Assembly: GCF_012927205.1 (NCBI RefSeq)
Contig: NZ_JABBGC010000004.1
Coordinates: 372,001 to 436,000 of the forward strand
Length of the DNA: 64,000 nt
Direction of reading: 5' to 3'
DNA from: Chitinophaga fulva
Lineage (GTDB): Bacteria; Bacteroidota; Bacteroidia; Chitinophagales; Chitinophagaceae
Shown here one piece after another: positions 59,743-64,000 of the stretch. Made by a program: the position numbers and the translations under genes. The notes beneath the pieces are model-generated. The model saw nothing but the letters and a program-made list of their open reading frames with translations. It searched no databases and was not told where the DNA came from. The first letter of the stretch is position 1; the number at the start of each line of letters is the position of its first letter.

Positions 59743-60864
59743 ATGAAAAAGATTACCACCACCATTATCGGGTGTATGGCGCTTACCGCCTTCGCTTATG
59801 CTCAGGAGAAAAAACCTTTTGTGCTTAATGGGAAAATTACCGGTCAACCTACCGGCAAACTGTATGTGATGTATGAAGATGCTGCCGGTAACAGGACCTT
59901 TGACTCCCTGGTGCTGAAGAACGGCAGTTTCACCGTGAAAGGAGAGATTGCCGGTGCTGCTATCGCTTATGTTCGAAGTGCCAGGCGGGAAGACAGTCCG
60001 GCTACAGTAGTGCTGTTGCCCGGTTCCCAGCAGTTCATCGCAGCCGGAAATAAACTGAACCTCGCTAAAGTGACCGGTAACAATGCCAATGCCGGCGTAT
60101 GGGATTTAGCGCAGGAGAAAGCACTCATCCAGCAGAAACATCAGCTGAGACTGGATTCCCTGCGGAAGGAAAAGGACCATGACAAGGCAGCGGATATCCG
60201 TGAAAGACTGGCGCCTTATTTTGAAGAAAACGACCAGGCTGACTACCACTATTTCCGGAAGTATCCTACGTCCGCGCTGACGGCTTATATGCTGCGTTAT
60301 CATGTGGCAGACCTTCCGCTTGATACCCTGCAACACTACTATGATCAACTGGGGGCAGCTACTCAACAGACCGGCTTTGCCAAATACATCGCCGATGAGC
60401 TCAACAGGCTCCGTCATGGTTCACCAGGAGCAGTAGCAACAGATTTTACTGCAAGGGATATACAAGGAAAAGACTTGTCGCTGCGCGATTACAAGGGGAA
60501 ATATGTGCTGCTCGACTTCTGGGCCAGCTGGTGTGTGCCCTGTCGCAAAGGCAATCCACACCTCAAAGAATTGTATGCCCGTTACCAATCCAAAGGATGG
60601 GAAATCATCGGCGTCTCTGATGACGACAGAAACGAGAAAGCCTGGAAAACAGCCGTAGCCAAAGACGACCTGCCATGGAAACATGTGCTCAGAGGCGCAG
60701 ACATGTCCAGGCTGGAAGATAATCCGAATGATATTTCACTCAAATACGGTATTCATTCGTTGCCCACAAAAATCCTGATTGACCCGAAAGGCGTGATCAT
60801 CGGGCGTTACGGCAGCGAAGGCGATGAGCTGGACAAGAAACTGAAAGAGATATACGGAGAATAA
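59743..60864 (+). CDS. TlpA-like thioredoxin-fold protein with DUF4369 N-terminal domain
   Basis: This is a 373-residue exported protein: a signal peptide (IIGCMALTAFAYAQ), a DUF4369 beta domain (about 25-120, FVLNGKITGQPTGKLYVMYE), a charged helical linker (about 125-225) and a C-terminal TlpA/AhpC-type thioredoxin domain (about 232-373). The redox motif WCVPC sits in DFWASWCVPCRKGNP, and a cis-proline lies in HSLPTKILID. It should reduce or isomerise disulfides in the periplasm. As the last gene of the sigma/FecR/SusCD unit it may process or protect a cysteine-containing imported substrate, an inference from position. Confidence 0.93.
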   Translation: MKKITTTIIGCMALTAFAYAQEKKPFVLNGKITGQPTGKLYVMYEDAAGNRTFDSLVLKNGSFTVKGEIAGAAIAYVRSARREDSPATVVLLPGSQQFIAAGNKLNLAKVTGNNANAGVWDLAQEKALIQQKHQLRLDSLRKEKDHDKAADIRERLAPYFEENDQADYHYFRKYPTSALTAYMLRYHVADLPLDTLQHYYDQLGAATQQTGFAKYIADELNRLRHGSPGAVATDFTARDIQGKDLSLRDYKGKYVLLDFWASWCVPCRKGNPHLKELYARYQSKGWEIIGVSDDDRNEKAWKTAVAKDDLPWKHVLRGADMSRLEDNPNDISLKYGIHSLPTKILIDPKGVIIGRYGSEGDELDKKLKEIYGE

Positions 60865-60884
60865 GCAAAAACCAATCATCCTGT

Positions 60885-60919
60885 AAAGGCTGGGCGGCAG
60901 GGCCGTTCAGCCTTTTTTT
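60885..60919 (+). terminator. Intrinsic terminator after the TlpA-like gene
   Basis: An 8-bp stem AAAGGCTG (60885-60892) with CAGCCTTT (60908-60915) encloses an inner GGC/GCC pairing and is followed by a T7 run. Confidence 0.85.
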
Positions 60920-60939
60920 AAAGAAAATTTTTGCGATAG

Positions 60940-60969
60940 TTGTTTTTTATAAAAAAAATTCTACTTTTG
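60940..60969 (+). promoter_or_regulatory. Promoter of tRNA-Gln copy 2
   Basis: TTG (60940-60942), 19 bp, TACTTTTG (60962-60969). The -7 box is identical to that of copy 1. Confidence 0.65.
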
Positions 60970-60984
60970 CGACCCATTGGTGAT

Positions 60985-61055
60985 TGCCCAATAGTATAAT
61001 GGTAGTACGACAGATTTTGGTTCTGTTTGTCTTGGTTCGAATCCAGGTTGGGCAA
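60985..61055 (+). tRNA. tRNA-Gln (anticodon TTG), copy 2
   Basis: This is identical over all 71 nt to the copy at 46312-46382; identity also includes GTGAT before and ACAA after the gene. It has its own promoter and terminator. Confidence 0.95.
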
Positions 61056-61104
61056 CAAGAAAGAGAGTAACTACCTCCCATTGAAAACTCTCAAAAATCT
61101 CAAG

Positions 61105-61133
61105 ACCGCTACAGCTATGTAGCGGTTTTTTTG
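61105..61133 (+). terminator. Intrinsic terminator after tRNA-Gln copy 2
   Basis: A 9-bp perfect stem ACCGCTACA/TGTAGCGGT (61105-61113 with 61118-61126) is followed by TTTTTT. It differs in sequence from the copy 1 terminator. The 163 bp from here to the next ATG show nothing clear. Confidence 0.88.
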
Positions 61134-61296
61134 TTTCCCGGTATAACCCAATGGCATGAAAACCAATTGTCCATAAATGAACAAGGCTGCATTAAAAGCG
61201 GACAAAAGAACTTTCTTATAGTATTGATTGTCATTATGTTATTTCAATGGCATTTTATTGGTACCCTGGAAGTATCTTTCAAAAAAAACATCCCCC

Positions 61297-63672
61297 ATGT
61301 TTCGTAATTATCTGAAAACAGCCTGGCGTAATGTAGTTAACAATAAAGTTTACAGCACGCTGAACATTTTGGGATTGGGTACCGGTATGGCCGTGGGTTT
61401 GCTGATCACCCTGTGGGTGGTAAATGAATACTCCTATGACCGTTTTTTACCTGGTCATGAACATCTTTACCAGGTGATGAAGAACAACCCCGATAACAAC
61501 GGGGGCGTGAGAACGGTGAGTACCGTATCGCTTCCACTGGTAGATGCTTTGCGGAAAGATATTCCCGGTATCCGGTATGTGGCGGTAACAGACTGGCCTA
61601 TCAATCACGGGTTGATTGCCGGGGATAAAAAACTTTATATCCGGGGCAGTGGCGTAAGTGAGGACTATTTGCGGATGTTCCGCTTTACCATGTTGGAAGG
61701 CGATGCCACCAAAGCACTACAGGACCCTTACTCTATTGTGTTGTGTGCTTCTACCGCCAGAACATTGTTTGGGACAACAGATGCTATAAACAAGATTGTC
61801 CGTATCGATAATCAGCATGATTTGAAAGTGACGGGTATTATTCAGGATGTACCGGCCAATTCCTCCTTACAGTTTCAGTACCTGATACCGTTTTCTTACC
61901 TGATACAGACGCAGCCCTGGATGCAGGCGGCACGTAACGACTGGGGTGACAATTCTTCCCAGGCCTTTGTGGCGTTAGAGCCGGGAGTATCTTACGAAAA
62001 AGTATCAGCACAGATAAAAGATATTATCCATCGTTATAGTCCTCGCAGGACAGAACCGATTTTCCTGCATCCGATGGACAGGTGGCGGCTCTACAGCAAT
62101 TTTGAGAATGGGAAGGAGAGTGGCGGCTTTATCACTTATGTGAGGATGTTTACATTGATTGGTGTATTGGTATTATTGATTGCCTGCATCAATTTTATTA
62201 ACCTGTCGACTGCCCGTTCGGAAAAGCGCGCCAGAGAAGTGGGCGTGCGTAAAGCTATTGGCTCCGGGCGGCGCGACCTGGTGATACAGTTCCTGTTGGA
62301 ATCATTGGTGCTCACCAGTCTGGCTGCGGTATTGAGCATTGGTATTTTGCAACTGGCGTTGCCGGTTTTCAACCGCGTAATTGATGGTGATTTGTCTGTT
62401 CCTTATGGTGAGCTGTCAGCATGGGGTATATTGGTGTTATTTATTATTGTTACGGCTGTATTGGCAGGAAGCAGACCAGCGTTTTATTTATCCTCCTTTG
62501 AGCCGGTGAAGGTGCTAAAGGGTGGTCAACAGGCGGGCAGGTCAGCAGCGCTTCCCCGCAAGGTATTGGTAGTGGCGCAGTTTGCAGCATCGGTGGCATT
62601 GATCATCAGCACCATCATTATTTATCAACAGATCCAGTATGCAAAAAAACGACCGGCAGGTTACAGTACTACCGGCTTGCTGTATACTTACATTAGTGAA
62701 GATATGAAGAAGAACTACCACGCGCTGCGGGAGGAACTGCTGCAGAGCGGTATGGTGGAAAGCGTGGTAAGAGCTTCCAATCCGGTAACGTCCATCTGGT
62801 CACGCACGGTGGTGGAAGAGTGGAATGGACGGCAGGGTAATCAGCCGCTGGTGGTGTCAGAAATTGGGGTGTCGCGGGGCTATTTCTCAGCGATGGGTAT
62901 GCAGTTAAAGGAAGGGCGCGATTTTCAGGAATTACAGGCGGCAGATTCAGGTTATGTGATCATTAATGAAGCGGCCGTAAAGCGAATGGGGCTTAGTGCT
63001 CCTGTGGCTGGTCAGCATATTAGCTGGAGAGGGAAGGAGCGTGTAGTCGTTGCCGGTGTAATAAAAGATGCGGTGATGGAATCTCCGTTCAAACCGGTAG
63101 AACCGGCCGTATTTACCCATCAGGAAGAGGATGCAACCACCCTGTTATACCGCTTGTCGGAAAAGGCGGATATACATACTGCACTCGCGAGGATCACCCC
63201 GATTTTCAATAAATATAACCCGGGGTATGCCTATGACTATACCTTTGCGGCTGACAGTTATGATAAGAAGTTTAAGCTGGAGACGCTGTCTGGTAAACTG
63301 GCGGCTGTTTTTGCTTCGCTGGCTGTTTTTATTTCCTGCCTGGGTTTGTTTGGCCTGGCTGCATTTATGGCGGCACAGCGGACACGCGAAATCGCTATCC
63401 GCAAAGTGATGGGGGCTTCCCTGGTGCAATTGTGGCTGTTGTTATCGAAAGATTTTGTAGCGCTGGTATTTATTGGTTGTTGTATAGCCGTGCCGGTTGC
63501 TTTTTACAGTCTGCAATACTGGCTGGATAAATACGCCTATCGCATCGATATTGGCCCGGGCGTATTTGTGGTAGCCGCAGGCGGCGCATTGGTCATCACC
63601 ATCTGTACTATCAGTTATCAGACTATTCGTGCGGCGCTGATGAATCCGGTGAACAGCCTGAAAGCAGAATAA
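61297..63672 (+). CDS. FtsX/MacB-type ABC transporter permease
   Basis: This is a 791-residue inner-membrane protein with the Bacteroidota double-FtsX layout: a first transmembrane helix (about 22-42, NILGLGTGMAVGLLITLWVV), a large periplasmic MacB-like domain, three helices (about 285-430), a second MacB-like periplasmic domain and three C-terminal helices (about 670-790). Both FtsX motifs are present: EKRAREVGVRKAIGSGRRDL and TREIAIRKVMGASLVQL. It should work with a LolD/MacB-type ATPase in export or mechanotransmission; none is adjacent. The ATG at 61297 is chosen over upstream in-frame starts, since FRNYLKTAWRNV is the usual N-terminus. Confidence 0.92.
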   Translation: MFRNYLKTAWRNVVNNKVYSTLNILGLGTGMAVGLLITLWVVNEYSYDRFLPGHEHLYQVMKNNPDNNGGVRTVSTVSLPLVDALRKDIPGIRYVAVTDWPINHGLIAGDKKLYIRGSGVSEDYLRMFRFTMLEGDATKALQDPYSIVLCASTARTLFGTTDAINKIVRIDNQHDLKVTGIIQDVPANSSLQFQYLIPFSYLIQTQPWMQAARNDWGDNSSQAFVALEPGVSYEKVSAQIKDIIHRYSPRRTEPIFLHPMDRWRLYSNFENGKESGGFITYVRMFTLIGVLVLLIACINFINLSTARSEKRAREVGVRKAIGSGRRDLVIQFLLESLVLTSLAAVLSIGILQLALPVFNRVIDGDLSVPYGELSAWGILVLFIIVTAVLAGSRPAFYLSSFEPVKVLKGGQQAGRSAALPRKVLVVAQFAASVALIISTIIIYQQIQYAKKRPAGYSTTGLLYTYISEDMKKNYHALREELLQSGMVESVVRASNPVTSIWSRTVVEEWNGRQGNQPLVVSEIGVSRGYFSAMGMQLKEGRDFQELQAADSGYVIINEAAVKRMGLSAPVAGQHISWRGKERVVVAGVIKDAVMESPFKPVEPAVFTHQEEDATTLLYRLSEKADIHTALARITPIFNKYNPGYAYDYTFAADSYDKKFKLETLSGKLAAVFASLAVFISCLGLFGLAAFMAAQRTREIAIRKVMGASLVQLWLLLSKDFVALVFIGCCIAVPVAFYSLQYWLDKYAYRIDIGPGVFVVAAGGALVITICTISYQTIRAALMNPVNSLKAE

Positions 63673-63685
63673 GCCCGTACAGCAG

Positions 63686-64000
63686 TTAGGTAAGTGGTTT
63701 CATCAGTTTTATGCTCGGCAGGTGTTTTCGGATCATATCCACCAATTCCTTTCTTGTAAAAGGTTTGAGCAGAAAGTCAGTTGCGCCGGCGGCCATAAAT
63801 CCTTCCTGTTCCTGCAGGAATGTTTCTCCTGAAGAGACGATAGCGGGGATATATCGGGTAGTATCATCATCGGTAGCGCGCAATGCCCGGAGGAAGTTTT
63901 TTCCATCCATGACAGGCATTTTACCATCGGTGATGATCAGGTCTGGCGTGATCATTTTTAGTAGTTCCAGTGCCTCCTCGCCGTTTTCCGCAAAGTAAGG
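63686..64000 (-). CDS. Response-regulator receiver domain protein (N-terminus beyond window)
   Basis: The leftward frame is open at base 64000 and ends at 63686, giving 104 visible residues. They cover most of a CheY-like receiver domain: the phospho-acceptor Asp in LIITDGKMPVMDG, a serine in AIVSSGE, and the switch lysine in DFLLKPFTRKEL. The stop comes soon after the last helix, so the domain is the C-terminal end of the protein. It may be a stand-alone receiver or the end of a hybrid kinase. It converges on the ABC permease gene with a 13-bp gap. Confidence 0.85.
   Translation of the reverse strand, partial: PYFAENGEEALELLKMITPDLIITDGKMPVMDGKNFLRALRATDDDTTRYIPAIVSSGETFLQEQEGFMAAGATDFLLKPFTRKELVDMIRKHLPSIKLMKPLT

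Noticed and set aside
46312..61055. The two tRNA-Gln copies as attachment sites of a 14.7-kb genomic island
   Set aside because: No integrase, transfer or phage genes lie between them, and most of the enclosed genes match the window in composition.

Overview
The window is a chromosomal segment of a Bacteroidota bacterium, most likely a Chitinophaga-like member of the Chitinophagaceae. The evidence is two SusC/SusD outer-membrane uptake pairs, an ECF sigma/FecR/STN-SusC relay, a membrane-tethered TPR-HTH regulator, DUF4254/DUF4870/DUF3467 genes, and promoters of the Bacteroidota type (TTTG, about 19 bp, TAnnTTTG) before rpsU, the tRNA cluster, rplK and both tRNA-Gln genes. Base composition is moderate throughout, apart from an AT-rich patch near 46.4-47.7 kb. 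I see no insertion sequence, prophage or CRISPR array.

Layout. 0-4.4 kb: leftward secreted-protein fragment, ribE, cobalamin adenosyltransferase, LolD-like ATPase and gatC; rightward trpS and a deoxynucleoside kinase. 4.5-12.4 kb: two outer-membrane proteins and a SusC/SusD pair. 12.5-15.3 kb: DUF3467 protein, Ldh-type dehydrogenase and aspartate kinase. 15.4-16.3 kb: leftward RES/Xre toxin-antitoxin module. 16.4-23.0 kb: a damage-response-like set, with leftward dinB and a dnaE paralogue and, across two membrane-protein genes, a LexA-like XRE-S24 repressor. 23.3-40.6 kb: the translation/transcription core, namely rpsU, xerC, hpf, four tRNAs plus one broken tRNA, tuf, tRNA-Trp, secE, nusG, an intruding transglutaminase-like gene, rplKAJL, rpoB and rpoC.

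40.7-48.2 kb: a DUF4397 lipoprotein, a Skp-like lipoprotein, an amino-acid permease, DUF4254 plus glycosyltransferase 9, tRNA-Gln, an HxlR/SDR pair and a thioesterase. 48.4-52.9 kb: the TPR-HTH regulator, DUF4870, an MFS exporter and DUF4126. 53.0-60.9 kb: an ECF sigma, FecR, STN-SusC, SusD and TlpA locus. 61-64 kb: a second identical tRNA-Gln, a FtsX-type ABC permease and the end of a response regulator.

The most interesting signals are regulatory. (1) The promoters of the XRE-S24 gene and of dinB-dnaE carry the same pair of 15-bp palindromes in the same arrangement, defining a small SOS-like regulon readable within this window. (2) Two promoters flanking the TPR-HTH regulator and its DUF4870 neighbour share two WCTACA-N5-WCTACA direct-repeat pairs separated by exactly 17 bp, each followed 5 bp later by a -7-like TAT box. 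This looks like an undescribed activator site. (3) The tRNA cluster contains a tRNA-like gene, well preserved except for an 18-nt anticodon loop. Two unrelated tandem repeats (14-bp and 16-18-bp units), palindromic spacer elements and several structured non-coding stretches are also recorded.
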